Source of the DNA: Choanephora cucurbitarum
Taxonomy: Eukaryota > Mucoromycota > Mucoromycetes > Mucorales > Choanephoraceae
Direction of reading: 5' to 3'
Assembly: GCA_025331435.1 (NCBI GenBank)
Contig: JAIWNI010000080.1
Location: forward strand, 62,001-126,000
DNA: 64,000 nucleotides
Each line of letters begins with the position of its first letter. The stretch's first letter is position 1. Of this stretch, positions 25,347 through 37,472 are shown piece by piece. The position numbers were made by a program, and so were the translations under genes. The notes under the pieces are model-generated. The model had not been told where the DNA came from and ran no database searches. It saw only the letters and a program-made list of their open reading frames with translations.

Positions 25347-26725
25347 ATACTCACTATCTTCTCATTTCTTCTTTTTTTTATTTTGCTATCAAAAGATTTT
25401 CTTTACAGACAAAAAAAAATGCTACAATAAATCGTTCTTTCTGTGCTTAAGATAACTCTGCTTGTTGTATGCTAATTATAAGCCTGAATGAAAATCTCAA
25501 TTGAAACAAGTTTTAATTTACAAACATCAAGTAAATTGGTTATCACATGCTCCAAGGTTATTACCAGGTTCTGATTCTTTGCCTGCAATGCACGTCTAGT
25601 CTGAATAAAGTTTGACTTCATTTCTACCTCAGCTAACTGTATTATGATATCTCTATTATTCTATACAGTGTGTCTATGAGTCCTTTTTTTTTTTCTTTTT
25701 GATAACAAGTAACATGCCATAAAGGGAAAATAGATTTGTGCTTTTATGGCATATATCGAACATATAGTTACGCAATACAAAACTTTATGTTGTCAGGTTG
25801 CCGTTCGGGCAATTAGGTTTGTTAGTATCCAGAGGCTTAATCTGGTTGAATTTGCGAGTAGATCGTTATAGTCAGCACTAGTGGATATGTTTCATTAAAA
25901 AAAAAGAAAAAACAACTATGGTAGCCTGGCACAATGTCAAGTAGTTTGTATTTATGGCTGAACACTTAAGCTTTTTTTTTTTACATTTGAAGAAATGTTA
26001 TTTAGTGATACAAGCATTTGGATTTGCAGCAACCATTATGAACTAGTTGTCATTTGTAAAAATGGTTTTATTGGTTCTACAAGTTATTCCAAGCAAAAAA
26101 AAAAAAGAGCTTTATTTGCTTCTTAATAAAATTAAAGGAGAAAAAAGAGTTGGACACTAAGCAGTTCTTGTGTGTAATCTTGCCAAGCTTTTTTTTCTCA
26201 TTCCAAGAACCAAGAGACTTTTGCAGCAATTCTTCATTGTAACAAGCTGAATGTAAGCATTCACTGTTGTAACTAAGAAATACTTATTTGGTAATATAAT
26301 CACCAATAGACTTCAACGTGGTACAGTGCGGCTGGTAAATATCGTATACCTTCTGAAGAATAAGCACCCCTAAGCCAAATATAATTACAGATTGCTCCTA
26401 ACGGCTTCGCTTTGACTCCATATATGGCAGCCTTCTCTGATGTGATTGAGGTTCATTTGTTGCATATATTCGGAGATGTAGAATTGCAAAAGGCGATGCT
26501 CAACAATAGGGAGGTTCAGTCATGCATAAAGTCTCGTTACAATTTCTTCATCACAAATCGAGTTTTTAAGAAAGAGCCTATTAAATCGTTTGTATCGCTC
26601 AGGAAATAACTCACCCTTAAATTCCTTATGCACAAATTTCTAATACAAATATTTAATCAATTTGATAGCTAAGCACAATTCATTCAATAAACCTCTCTTT
26701 CTATCCCTTTAGTTCAATATATCAA
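25347..26725. other. Intergenic, no gene recognised
   Basis: AT-rich with several poly-T and poly-A runs. A short perfect inverted repeat (arms 25713-25723 and 25742-25752) could form a small hairpin. An ORF at 26412-26609 (65 codons) has no recognised motif and no supporting signals. Confidence 0.4.
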
Positions 26726-27720
26726 ATGTCCAACATCAACAAAAGCATGAACAACAACAACAGCAATGCTGGAAATAACGCTCGGCCCAAGAAATACAAA
26801 GGCTGGTCCAACGATGGCTGTATTAATACGGAGACAAATAAAAGAGGATTGTCTTCTACTGAGCTTTTATTTGAATGGTTTAAAGTACCAGAGAATCTTG
26901 TCGCCTGGGAAAGTACTGGTGCCCGCAACAAGCAAAGTCGCAGCGGTGAAAGCCGAAATGCTGTTCTTGGTAAAATCATCAAGTATTTTGAGGAAAACGG
27001 GATCCACCATCGCACAACGCATCAAATCAGCACCAGGGTCAGCCAAATGAAGGCAAGATATACCAATGCTTGCCGATGGATGGCCCAAACCGGACAAGGT
27101 ATTCGCGACCAGATCTTTGTGGTGGACGATGCTGTTGAAAATGAAAAAATGCAAGACAAGATAATACAAGGTAAGCAAGTTTCCAATTAGACTATGTGTA
27201 TGTGTTCTGGATTAATATGGCAAAAACTGGTTTCTATATAGATCATATCAAGAAGGTCTGTCCTGAATTTGACAGAATGAATAGTATCTGGGGCACAAGT
27301 GTCTTGATAAACATACCATGTGCGTCCAGTGATAGCGATGACGTAGAAGAAATCATGAATGCTCAGGAATTGATGGAGCCTACCGAAGAAGAGTTGTTGA
27401 TGGCCGAAAGGATGGCAGCTCAAAGCGAGGAAAGAGACACATACCTTGAGTTGCTGTCGCATCTTTTGGATCGGCAAGATGAGCGCGCTCAAAAGCGTAT
27501 CAAAATTGATGAAGAGCTGCTGATAGCCAAGAAAAGCATGGCAAGCGCAATGCAAACAATTGCCAACGCTATCAAGGCAATGGCAGATAACTACACGGCA
27601 AGAACGAAGCTTTCTCGATCAGAAGACCAGCGACAGGCTTTAAAAGAACTATACGAAGAAGGCGCTCTAACGCTCGAGGAATATCGCAAACATGTATTTG
27701 AGACACTTGGAATTCATTAA
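26726..27720 (+). CDS. Myb/SANT-like DNA-binding protein, possibly transposon-derived
   Basis: Two exons (26726-27170, 27242-27720) join across a 71-nt intron to 307 aa. After an Asn-rich start, residues ~25-125 form a Myb/SANT-like (trihelix-like) domain: WSNDGCIN, LLFEWFKVPENLVAW, then RTTHQISTRVSQMKARYTNACRWMAQTGQG. This resembles the Myb/SANT-like domains common in plant and zygomycete proteins that accompany PIF/Harbinger-type elements. The C-terminal half is acidic, then forms a long heptad-rich helix (~210-290), suggesting oligomerisation. No nuclease or transposase partner is present nearby, and no flanking TIRs were seen, so it is either a host regulator or an orphan accessory gene. 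Confidence 0.7.
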
Positions 27721-29833
27721 TCTGGTTTTTTCTTATTAAATTCTCCATCTTCTAAAACAATGCCAAAAATTATTTGAAAGCAACAATTAATCGAAGAGCT
27801 TGAAGCTAAGGCTTTGGCCAGTGCTGCTGCTGACAACAAAAATAACGACTCTAATGGAAAGAACTATTGACAATGAACACACAATTGCTCATGAAGTCTA
27901 CGTCAGTTTGCGGCTAATTCTTCACCCAATTGAATCGCTCCTCGATATTTTACTATATCAAGATACTACAGAGCTTATTGTGTCTTATTAGACAAGTGTC
28001 ACCTTTATAACATAATGTTTTTATGTCATAGTCTAGCGGTAATTTACTGCTTGCGCCTAACTTAGTCTATAACCTTGTATAATTCAAGCACTAACATACA
28101 AAACCATTCTAGACTAGTTCAATGGATGATGGTATTACTAAATTCATAACGATGATCATGATGAATATCTTTAATATCCAAATATGAACATCTTCTTTAT
28201 GAGGATTTGATCTTTAGATGTGCCAAACACCACAGGATGTTTTCTAATTATTGCGATTTTAGTTCATATACCTAAATCTCAATAGCATTTTTACCTACCA
28301 TGATAAAGAAGGGTGTATGCTTTTTCTTTGTAATCTTTCTTTAGTATCTTGATAGCATTCTTGTAAATCGTAAAGCAATTACTCTCTAATTTCTTTTCTG
28401 CGTTTGTGCGGCAACTTCCTGCAAGTTCGCTTAATATTATCATTGAAATGCTTTTTCTTTTGAGCGCTAGACCATCGATTTTGCTATTGTCCAAGTCATT
28501 ATGAAGCACTTCAATTCTATATACAAACAGGAGTTAGGTGTGAGAATTAATAGGTGATGGTGTTCTTTGTTACTTCATAGCTGAGTAATAGCTTTTTAGG
28601 ATTCAAATTTAAGCAGGTGATGTCTGCTGTTTAGCTCCTTTAGCTGTTTGATATATCGACTGATGATTTATTAATCACCACAATGAACTTGTATCACTTT
28701 TTTTTTTACTTAAAAAAAACTGATTACTGACATTGCCACTCTGCTTGTTTTGAATTTGATAATGTGCTCAAGCTACAATAAACAAGTTAAGCATCCATTG
28801 CGCCAAAATAATGGAATCAAGCAGAACATAACACTGACCTTATTACATTCTTGTACTTGATAGAGTGTATATTCTGAAGGTCTGTTTTAAGTAAAGCGAA
28901 GTTACTGCCTTGAATTACTAGAGGGATGCCTAATGCGAATAAAGCTTAATTACCGACAGGTTTGTGTAAAATGTTTGATGTTTGTATAACATACATACTT
29001 GATTTGCATATCAGCAAACGTCTTTTTTTCTTAATTGCTATTAACGGTGATATTTACTTTTCTCGAAGTGGGCCAAATCATTGTAAGCATATTATCAATA
29101 TATGCCATTAATTAGTCATCTCTATGGCTTTTGTGATCGTTCCAAGTAGCAACTAATCAATTACTATCATAACGCTCATGCCTTGATATTTTTACTCAAA
29201 CACACTTTCGTAACATAGCTGACACTCTGTCATGAAAACTACCTTTTGCTTTTAATAAGAGCTATCAATGTGTGTATTCTTCTTTATTTAAAAAAGAAAA
29301 TAGCGCAAGTGGACATTGCGGTTTTTGGGAATGGACCATCATTTTTGCCCAGGCTGCTAATTGAATTTCAATGACTCTCATTTATCTTGGCTTAGGGGCA
29401 TATTTAGCAGCCGCACTATATATATATATATATATACTGACTAATTTGAAATCAACGGGAAACAACTTGAGATAGTATTTGACAATAGTAACAATAGCTT
29501 CAATTGGGTTAATAGATAGTGATAAGGATATTTGATATAGATAATTATACTTTCTAATTCTCTTAAGATTATGAGAAGTTGATGAACACAAAGGATATTT
29601 ATAAGAAGGCAAATGATCGTGTAACATTGTAACTCTAAAGAAGACTGGGGCGTACCTAAGCTTAACATCCTCCAATCCAAGAAGTCTTATTGTTAAAAGT
29701 CCTGCAGGTAGGGATCGACAGAAAAGGAAATACCAGTTTTTTTTTTGCGAGGTTTTGCAAAAAAAAAAAACTTTGTTTTCCTTGTTTCCTTTTTCTATCT
29801 TTTTCTCTTTCTTTTACAAACCAAGAAATTGAC
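27721..29833. other. Long intergenic region with a poly(T)/poly(A) hairpin near its right end
   Basis: About 2.1 kb of AT-rich sequence with no recognisable gene. ORFs at 27800-27991 and 28291-28509 (minus) lack known motifs. There is a (TA)n microsatellite at about 29417-29436. A hairpin at 29735-29772 pairs AGT(10)GC with GCA(12)CT around an 8-nt loop; it is about 60 bp upstream of the next ATG, so probably within its promoter or 5' UTR. Confidence 0.5.
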
Positions 29834-31197
29834 ATGTCGCGTCCCATGCCGCCACACATAGCAGGAGAGCTTGTTGTAGTTGCTCTGAAGGCAGTAAGTT
29901 GAAACCCTACCGAATTCTTTTTTCTCTAGTTAAGAGCTCGCTTATTTATTTTACTTTTCTTGCTGATCAGGAGAATTTACAGCACCAGGTAGAGTCCATT
30001 TTGAAGCTACAGTCTATTCAGTTATATTCATTCTTGCCTTAGGCTCCTGCAACTCAAGATCCATTCTGTGTGTTTCGGATAGGCAATGTGGTAAAGAGAA
30101 CAAAAAAGGATCCTGGTGGTGGTCTCTATCCTATTTGGGATGATCAGGTATTTTACTGGGTAATCACATTCGATTCGAACTCTATTGACAATTATGTCAC
30201 TAGGTCAACATGCCTGTACCAGCTGGACATCACCACTTGCATGTACAAATCTTTGATAAAGACCAGAATCCAGCTAATTTAATGGCTGAGGGAGTTGTTG
30301 ACTTGTCTAGGGTATTACAAGAAAAGGAGCATGATGGTTATTTCCCGTTACAAGCAAGAGGGAGACCACATTGTGGTGATATTTATTTGGAATTGACTTT
30401 TTATTCTGCTGTAAGTGATCAGTGGCATTATTGATTCGAAGTATAGGTTGACTTAGAAAACACAACAATCTGTAGGTTAACTCATCTCGACCACAGCAAC
30501 AAGTAAGATATCAATATCCCCCTGGCCAAGCCAACCATCATTACCACCCACCACCAAATAATCGTCCGCCTTATTATGCCAATAACAATAGACCTGTTCA
30601 TCAAAGGCCATTACCACCTCAACAACAACAACCACAACATCTCCATCATCAAAGACCATTACCTCCCCCTCCTCAGCAACCACATCCACATCCACATAGA
30701 CCATTACCTCCTCCTCCACAACAGTCACAAGTCTATCACTCATCACCTTATCCACCTCATCAAGCCCGTCCAAATCATTCACCTTATCCACCTCGACCCT
30801 CTCCACCCACTAGCCAAAGCTCACCCATGTATAATACAAACATGCCATCACCTCAACCTTTACTGTCTGCTCCTTTCAATCCGGCACCTTCTCCTGCTAT
30901 TCGACCTGCTGTTGGTAAGAAAGAGAGTGTTAGAGACATACTGATTGTGCCTAACATTTAACTGTAGGTTATCCCTCGCCTCATAGGCCACCTTATTCAC
31001 CTTCTCAATCATCCTTTTCTCAAGGACCACCTAATGGATTTCATGATCCACCACATCGACCATTACCTCCACCTCCATCTCAAGGATACTATCCTCCACA
31101 ACAGGGTGCTAGACCACTACCATTACATCAACAACCTCTTCCTCCTCCTCCTAATGGATACAACGCTAGACCTAATCATGCTTATCCACCTTATTAA
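29834..31197 (+). CDS. C2-domain protein with proline-rich tail, Inn1/Fic1-like cytokinesis factor
   Basis: Exons 29834-29893, 29971-29988 (an 18-nt microexon), 30043-30147, 30204-30410, 30476-30914, 30968-31197 join to 352 aa. Residues ~8-125 are a C2 domain (GELVVVALKAENL, DPFCVFRIG, YPIWDDQVNMPVP, HLHVQIFDKD). The remainder is a low-complexity Pro/His/Gln tail with many PxxP motifs (RPLPPPP repeated). An N-terminal C2 plus PxxP tail is the layout of yeast Inn1 and S. pombe Fic1, which bind SH3 proteins (Hof1/Cyk3, Cdc15/Imp2) at the division site and promote septum formation. Orthology is inferred from architecture, not proven. The microexon encodes ENLQHQ. Confidence 0.8.
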
Positions 31198-31643
31198 AGT
31201 GAAAGGTATCTGTATATTTATTAATTAATCGAGTTGACGTATTTACACAATAAGTATAATAAACAAATTAAATGCATATTTTTTGATTATGACAACAAGC
31301 TAATGGATCATCACAAAGCCATTGATATTTTTGATAGCAAAAAAACTGTGAGTGAGAGAGAAAAAAGAATATCCAGTGGAAAAAATCTTATCCCGCCTTC
31401 TATGCTATAGGATTCATACATGGACAGGATAATGGGGAAAAAAAAAGAAGAAGGAAAGGGTAATAGCTTCCTTGAAGGCTTAGTGCTCTACAGACACACA
31501 TATATATTGGATGTGTTCTTTTATTGTTCAGCTGAAGAATCTCAAAGATATATCTATAAATAAAAGGATAATAGAGATTGCTTGATAGCAATGATTCTCA
31601 AGGCTTAAGTGCACTCTATCACTAGTTGTGCTATGCATGAAGT
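31198..31643. other. Convergent 3' intergenic region
   Basis: Lies between the 3' ends of the C2-domain gene and the dolichyldiphosphatase gene. AT-rich; no gene or RNA recognised. Confidence 0.5.
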
Positions 31644-32421
31644 CTAGTTCTGCTTAGAGTTTCTCTCTTTTTGCAATTGACACCATTGTTCATATTCCCA
31701 ACGAGCTACATTTTTAACAAAACTCATGTCCCTTAAATAAAGCTTCTTAGCTAAAGGAGTATTAAGAACTGCTTCAACTAGACCAGAACTATGAATCCAT
31801 TGACACAGTTGATACCAAGCCATACCAAACAAAACACCAACAAGAGATCCTGCCATCACTTGATATGTTGTATGATATCCCAAATAGACACTATGAAACA
31901 ACAATCAGTCACTAGAATAACCAAAAAAAGAAGGGGGGGAAAGGGCTTACCGAGAGAATGAAACTAAAATAGCCAAGGCAAACATAGCCAGACTGACCAA
32001 TTGCTTCCAAACAGAATGATCCAAGTAAATATAACGCTTCATGTACAATGATCCATAAATAGCAAAGTACCAAATAAATTGAGAATGGCTTGAAGGCATA
32101 CCATAGCCATCACCTAAGTGATCTTTACTGCAAGTGATGAGTGTCTTCAAACAACACGGCTCTTTATGGCTTACCATGTGGTCTTTCTTGTGCTATGTAT
32201 TCTTTCAAAAGATAATTAAGGCCTTCATTTAAGAGTTGACCCATCAGCATCAAGATACCAGCTACTTCTCTTCTGGACACGATGACAGATGCATAAAACA
32301 CAAGGATGGCAATAGGTGCAAGGGTGATATAGGCAAGTCCATAAGATAGCTTGTCTGCTGGGTTGAAATAAACATGCGTCAGTGAAATAGAAGCGAGTGC
32401 ATGGCTCTGATCTATAGTCAT
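31644..32421 (-). CDS. CAX4: Dolichyldiphosphatase (DOLPP1/Cax4), PAP2 superfamily
   Basis: Hydrolyses dolichyl diphosphate on the ER lumenal side, recycling the N-glycosylation lipid carrier. Exons 32421-32175, 32113-31951, 31890-31644 join to 218 aa. The PAP2 signature is split over the exons: KEYIAQERPHG (motif 1), GYGMPSSHSQ (motif 2) and SRVYLGYHTTYQV (motif 3, with Gln where many PAP2 enzymes have Asp, as usual in DOLPP1). Four or more hydrophobic helices are present. The acceptor at 32114 is required; the AG 14 nt upstream of it gives an in-frame stop. The start is ATG 32421 (MTIDQSHALASISLTHVYF); an upstream open stretch has only TTG. Divergent with the EI24-like gene. Confidence 0.92.
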
Positions 32422-32796
32422 GATGAGATAAAATAAAACAAAAACTGTTTCATTGTCTTGCAGCACTGACAAGGTGGTAGACTGAGTTTAAACATGACCT
32501 TTATAAGGTACACTATCTCTCTTTAAAAAGAAAAAATAAAGGAGAAAGGGACGTGTTTATCACTTGAATACTCAGGAACAATAGATAAAGTGCAATTAGA
32601 AACTAGGGCTAGGAGTGTCTTTATCACCATTCTTTACGACAACATTTATTCATTTCAAAACTGAGCCAGCTTTTTTTTTTTTAGTCAAACTCTTTTTTTA
32701 GTCAAACTCCGTCTTATGCAGTAGAAAAAAAAAAGAAGTAAAGACCTTCTTTTTTTTTTCTTTGTTTATTATATACTCGATATCAACTCTATCGCA
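32422..32796. promoter_or_regulatory. Shared divergent promoter, with a duplicated TTTTTTTAGTCAAACTC element
   Basis: 375 bp between two divergent start codons. It contains two adjacent direct copies of TTTTTTTAGTCAAACTC at about 32676-32708, each holding an AGTCA (reverse TGACT) core resembling a bZIP half-site. Regulation by such a factor is inference. Confidence 0.45.
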
Positions 32797-33729
32797 ATGG
32801 CACCACCTTCTACATACCCCGTTGCTGGGTTAGTTTATTTCATGACACATCCTCAAGTAAGGGATCGTATTGTTTGAAGTAGCTCAAACAGATTGTAACA
32901 TTACTTTTAGCTATGGGGAAAAGCCATTTGTCCATTCTTCTTAACACTCATTGTTGGCATCATTTCACTAGTGTTGTCATTCGTTTATCTTTTACCACTA
33001 CAAGCACATGCACTCATCGTAGCTCGATGTCCTGTCTGGTTAGCGTGGACAGTATCTGTGATCTTTGTACTGTTAGAATCAGCCATCTTTGATCTTTTGT
33101 TTTATGCTATTGTCCTACCTTTCTTTCAGGATGCTTTATTCGATGCTACGCTACGTGCACGTGGTCTGGACCGTATGTTTGCTACCCGTATTCCTGTATC
33201 AGGGCTTATCCTTTGTTGTCGAGGCGTCTCTTCTGGCTTGGCTCTTGTCTGGCTTTTGTTGTTAGCTCAGGTTGTTATATTGATCCTGACTGCGCCATTA
33301 CATCTCATTCCTGTTGTCGGTACTGTTGTAGCCTGTTATATCAATGGTTGGGTTGCATGGTACTGTATGCCATAAGATGAAAGAACAATAAGTTGCTGAC
33401 TATGAAATAGTTGGGGTCATCATCTCCACTATGATTTAGAGTTTCGTGGATTCTCCGTCGGCGATTCTCGAAGTTATGCATGGCGACACAAAGCAGACTA
33501 TTGTCAGTTTGGTGCTGTAGCAGTCGCACTTGAGCTTGTTCCCTTCTTTAACTTGATCTTTATGTGGACTAATGTAGTAGGCGCTGCCTTATGGGTAGGA
33601 GATAAGTATGAAAAGAATGAAAGAGAGATTGCCAAAAGACAACAAAGAACACACAGTGCATCGAATGAAATTGTGATTTCACCTTATGGTGGACCAAAAG
33701 ATGGGTATGGCTCTATTTATCTTCAGTGA
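32797..33729 (+). CDS. EI24/Rrt8-like multi-pass membrane protein
   Basis: Exons 32797-32856, 32911-33359, 33411-33729 join to 275 aa. The protein has about four to five hydrophobic helices, with the EI24/CysZ-type pattern of a re-entrant RxxGL-rich centre (DATLRARGLDRMF), a PLHLIPVVGT motif, and a late ELVPFFNLIFMWTNVVGAALW helix. The motif YxxHxhxxxF...GDSRSYAWRHKADYCQFG after the second intron matches fungal Rrt8/Lds-type proteins, which in yeast act at lipid droplets and outer spore wall assembly. That specific role is inferred from family resemblance only. The C-terminal ~45 residues are hydrophilic and cytoplasmic-like. Frame and splice signals are clean. Confidence 0.75.
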
Positions 33730-35230
33730 AAAAAAAAAGAAAGAAAATACATAATTCATCTATTTTATCTATAACTCTGGCTGCTCTTTTTTTTTGGCTG
33801 GTAAAATTACAATTACTTGATCCTGTCAATCTAGCCTGCTTGGATATGCATAATGTCGATAAAAGAACAATAAAGAAGAAGTCTGCGAACAGAAATGATG
33901 GCTATCGCCAAAGCTTAAGTGTGTATGTGTTTTTTTTTATGAAAGAACCAATATCGTATGAAATTGAAGGGAACGTTCTAATGGATATGTGCTGCAGTTT
34001 GAGCTCTATACACTTTCATATAAGAAAAGAGTAGCATACGTACGTTTTTTTTTTGATTGGTTTAACACAAGATCGACTTTATGGTAGAAAAATCAATTTT
34101 AATTTTACTTTATACTGAGTGTTGGGGTTCAACTGAACAAGCCTATAACATATCAAAGCTTATTAAAACTGATCAATATAAGACGTACATTCAGCTTGCT
34201 TAATTGCATGCGTCAGTATTTGGTAGTGATACTATTCTCAAAATCGAATTGAAACATGTAAGACATCAACAATATAAAGCTTAAAAAAAGTCTTGCTTGC
34301 AATCTTAATACATAGAACAAATTAAAAAAAACTCAATGAGCACTGCCAAAAAAAGAAAGATCAAAGAGTATCAATAACACTAACACTTTTCAAATTAACC
34401 TTCGGCTGTTACAGCTTAGGCAGCGCAGTCTACTTCTATGTTGCAAAAAGCTGTTTGAATCTGCTATACTTTCTATGATACTCTGAATGCCCTGTCTTCT
34501 GTTTTGATGATGTGCAAAAGAGATGAACTAGATGGCCCTGCTACACTATGGACTCATCAAATTGATAAGACCAGTTCTGTATTGCTATTGAGAGTTTGAT
34601 AGCTTAGGAGCAAGAGAATAGGCGAGATCGGTCCCCTTCTGTTTTTTTCTCTCTCTCTCTCTTTTTATATCATTCATTCTAACTGAAGATATCTTACAGC
34701 GTCAAAATGCTCTACTAGATGTTTGTTTATCGGTTCGTCTTGGTACTCGAAAAAGAAGGTATGTTTTTTTCATAAGTACAAAGATGGTTTCTGTTAAAGC
34801 GATCAGTAAGCTTGAGTGTGCAGATGACTAAACAGCCGATCTGAATAATTAAAGACAACAGGCCAGCATGCTGCAAATGCATATGTTTTCTCAAGCCTCT
34901 ATAGGTGTTTACAAACCAGTTTCATGTTTTCACTTGTAATAAGCAAACAAGATTCATTAGTGATAATGACAGGCTTATATGAGTGCTATTTGATTCTTAT
35001 TGTTCAGACATTTGAATGATTTGCCTCTTCCTTTTTTTTACTAGATAAAGGACAACATATTGCAACACTTGTGACTCTTGCTACGGATCTTTGGAAGGCT
35101 TCAAAGCTAATTTAGTCTCTTTATAACGTTTGTCTCGAGTGACGCACTTTGATAATTTGAAAAACAGAGAAAAAAAAACAATCATATTTCCTTGCAGTTA
35201 CGGTGCAAGTAACTTTATGTACTGCATGTG
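33730..35230. other. Intergenic region containing conserved noncoding block X (copy 1)
   Basis: No gene recognised. It contains block X at 34441-34640, listed separately. A CT-rich stretch at about 34645-34665 follows the block. Confidence 0.5.
34441..34640. repeat. Conserved noncoding block X, copy 1
   Basis: About 200 bp that recur at 44111-44310 with the central ~180 bp differing at only about three positions, while the flanks diverge faster. No ORF is shared. It ends in GGCGAGATCGGTCCCCTTCT followed by a polypyrimidine tract and a TATA-like sequence, so it could be a promoter module or an unannotated RNA gene. Confidence 0.75.
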
Positions 35231-37472
35231 CATGCAAGCTTTAACGTATACATCAACTTCATAAAACGAGAACATAGACATCAAAAAGAAGAAGCATTGC
35301 ATATAAGAACTTTTCTTCTTTTTTTGGCAATGTTAAATTACTATATTCAAATGCATGCGAAACCAAAATGGTATATTAAATCTCATGCTGTTGATTCACA
35401 GGATTGGATCATATCATGAACAAGAAGTAAGTATCTTTACAAAAAGAAAAAGCCGAATTGGCTATAAGAATACACGCTCTGAGTCCTACGTGTAAAACGA
35501 TAGGCGCATTCAAGCTGAGCGGTTTCTTTGCTTATCCTTGCAACATAGTGTATGGGAAAAAAAAAGAGCAAGTACAGCTATGAATACTATCAAAATACCA
35601 ACTTTGTATCAACAGACAGGCTGACTGTAAGGGCCAAGCAAAAATGAAGTGTACGATGACGCGTTTCGATATACGCTCAAAACATCTGAGAGCACCATGA
35701 ACCTGCGTATAGAGATACTATAACCTTGCTTTTTTCATGTTATTTGAACGTGTTTGGACTAATTTGATACTACATATTGCTTTGTACTGTTGCGATAAAT
35801 AGACTCTAGAAGATATTAATAATAATAATAAAAAAGACATCTTACAAGTTGCGAAAGTAAGGGTGAAGGTGCATATCTGAAAAAAAAAGAGCAAAGAAAA
35901 AACTTTAAGCAAATTGAAAGGGGCTGCAAGAGAGCCAACCAGATCAAGAGTGTTGAGCACAAGTACGTAAAATGAATGCTTAAAGAGATTTGTATGCAAG
36001 TGGCGATCCTTTCGAGTTTGCTTGTTTGGTTTGCTTCGTTCTCTGAAACACAAGACAACGCATAACACAGTAGACTGATAAAGAGCACAAGAAAGAAAAA
36101 GGCAGACAACACTTTTATTCAGGGATTTGGATTTGGATTTGAATTTCGATTTGATCAAGGGAAGAAAAGCCTCTTGATGTCCTTATGCACTCAGGCTAAG
36201 CAACACGCCTACATAAAGACACCAGCAAAAAAAAAGAAAGACAGAAAAAAGGAAATAGTTTATTCATCGAGTTGATCTCCTGCGAGAATGTGTTTGTTTG
36301 TTTGTTTGCTTGTTTGTTGTATGTTTTGCTGTCTCCGTGTAACCCTTCAAACGTCTCTCTCTCTCTCTCTCTTTTTTTTTTCTTTTCTTTTCTTCGTTCT
36401 CTTTCCCTGTCTTTCATTATCGAACGCCCTGTATAATACGCTCTATGTTCTTTATTTGCTTTTTGAGGCTTGCATTGCATTGCGATCACCATCGCAAAAT
36501 AGCCTCTGCAATGTACAATGACAGGAAGAAAAAATAGCAACACCAACAAGAGATCAGCAACAATTGCAAATCAAAATCATATAAAAGAGACAACAATCTG
36601 TTCGTAGCTTTTTGTTTTCTTCACTCACTCACTTCTTTTTTACCTTTACCTTTGCCTTTACTTTTACCTTTACTTTTACTTTTACTTTTACTTTTACTTT
36701 TACTTTACTCAGCTCAACTCTTTCTACATCTTATACTCTCCAAATATGCGTTTCATCACTGTGTCTATTGTCTTGGCTGCTGCTTTCATTGCCTGTAGTT
36801 CTGCTGCTAGTATCCACCAAAGAGATGGCTTAGATCTTGATATTTTGGATGAAATTCTTAACGGCGATGGTCTTCTTGACACTCTTAATAAGCGCTCTGC
36901 CAAGAATGGAGAAGCCGACGAAGACGAACAAGAGCAAGATGAAGAGGAACAAGACGAACAAGGTGATGCTAGCCTTAACAACCACTAAACGCATCTTTCT
37001 TACTCGCACGCTTTCCCTCGCTGTATCTCTGTCTCTCCTTATTCCCTCAATCATATCAACCTCAGTTCGCAGATTCAGCCTTGACTAGGTTGGCTGTTCT
37101 GTTGATCTCTCTTATAAGCTAAATGTATTATTAATAAAGCGTGCTATTTACCGACACTTTGTTTTGTTGTATGAATCGGATAGAGCATCACGATACAGTC
37201 GTTCATGATACTATCATATCGCGATAAGTGCTGGTAGATGCTCCCAAAAGATGCGACCTGATCTACCAACGAATCACATTATCCTTCAACATGACAATGT
37301 CTTCATTGATGAATTGCATGTGTTCTTTTCTTTCTTTTTTTTTTTTACGTTCTCTGAAATCTTTTCCGAGCATACTCTGATCTCGTGTAGCTTTTTGTTA
37401 CAATGAAGCGACCAAACATGATTGCTTATCTATTGATCAAGATGATTATTTTCCTTCTTTTTTATCTTTTTT
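35231..37472 (+). repeat. 2.2-kb segmental duplication Y, copy 1
   Basis: Nearly identical, in the same orientation, to 49939-52161. Differences I could see are one substitution near the left end and length changes in CT, CTTTT and CTTTTA microsatellites. The copy holds the complete gene for a small secreted peptide, with promoter and 3' region. No terminal inverted repeats or target duplications were found at its borders. Confidence 0.9.
36746..36988 (+). CDS. Small secreted acidic peptide, paralogue 1
   Basis: 80-aa intronless ORF. Residues 1-20 form a clear signal peptide (MRFITVSIVLAAAFIACSSA). A dibasic NKR at residues ~48-50 and a single-basic HQR near residue 26 are candidate Kex2 sites; they bracket a ~22-residue Asp/Leu-rich amphipathic segment (contains LDILDEILNGDGLLD). 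The rest is a very acidic Glu/Asp/Gln tail. A TATA box (CATATAAAAGAG) lies ~165 bp upstream, followed by a block conserved in all three paralogues and by CTTTTA repeats in the probable 5' UTR. It is identical in protein to the copy at 51435. Function unknown. Confidence 0.75.
   Translation: MRFITVSIVLAAAFIACSSAASIHQRDGLDLDILDEILNGDGLLDTLNKRSAKNGEADEDEQEQDEEEQDEQGDASLNNH

Noticed and set aside
30164..30190. tRNA B-box-like GATTCGAACTC
   Set aside because: It lies within an intron of the C2-domain gene and no A box or cloverleaf pairs with it.
32164..32472. Dolichyldiphosphatase starting at 32472
   Set aside because: The codon there is TTG; the first in-frame ATG is 32421 and family N-termini agree with it.
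35718..36158. Minus-strand ORF of 146 codons in block Y (also 50426-50866)
   Set aside because: Composition is low-complexity and hydrophobic with no start context; identical in both copies only because the DNA is duplicated.
35231..37472. Duplication Y as a transposon
   Set aside because: No TIRs, LTR or target duplication at either border, and no mobility gene inside.
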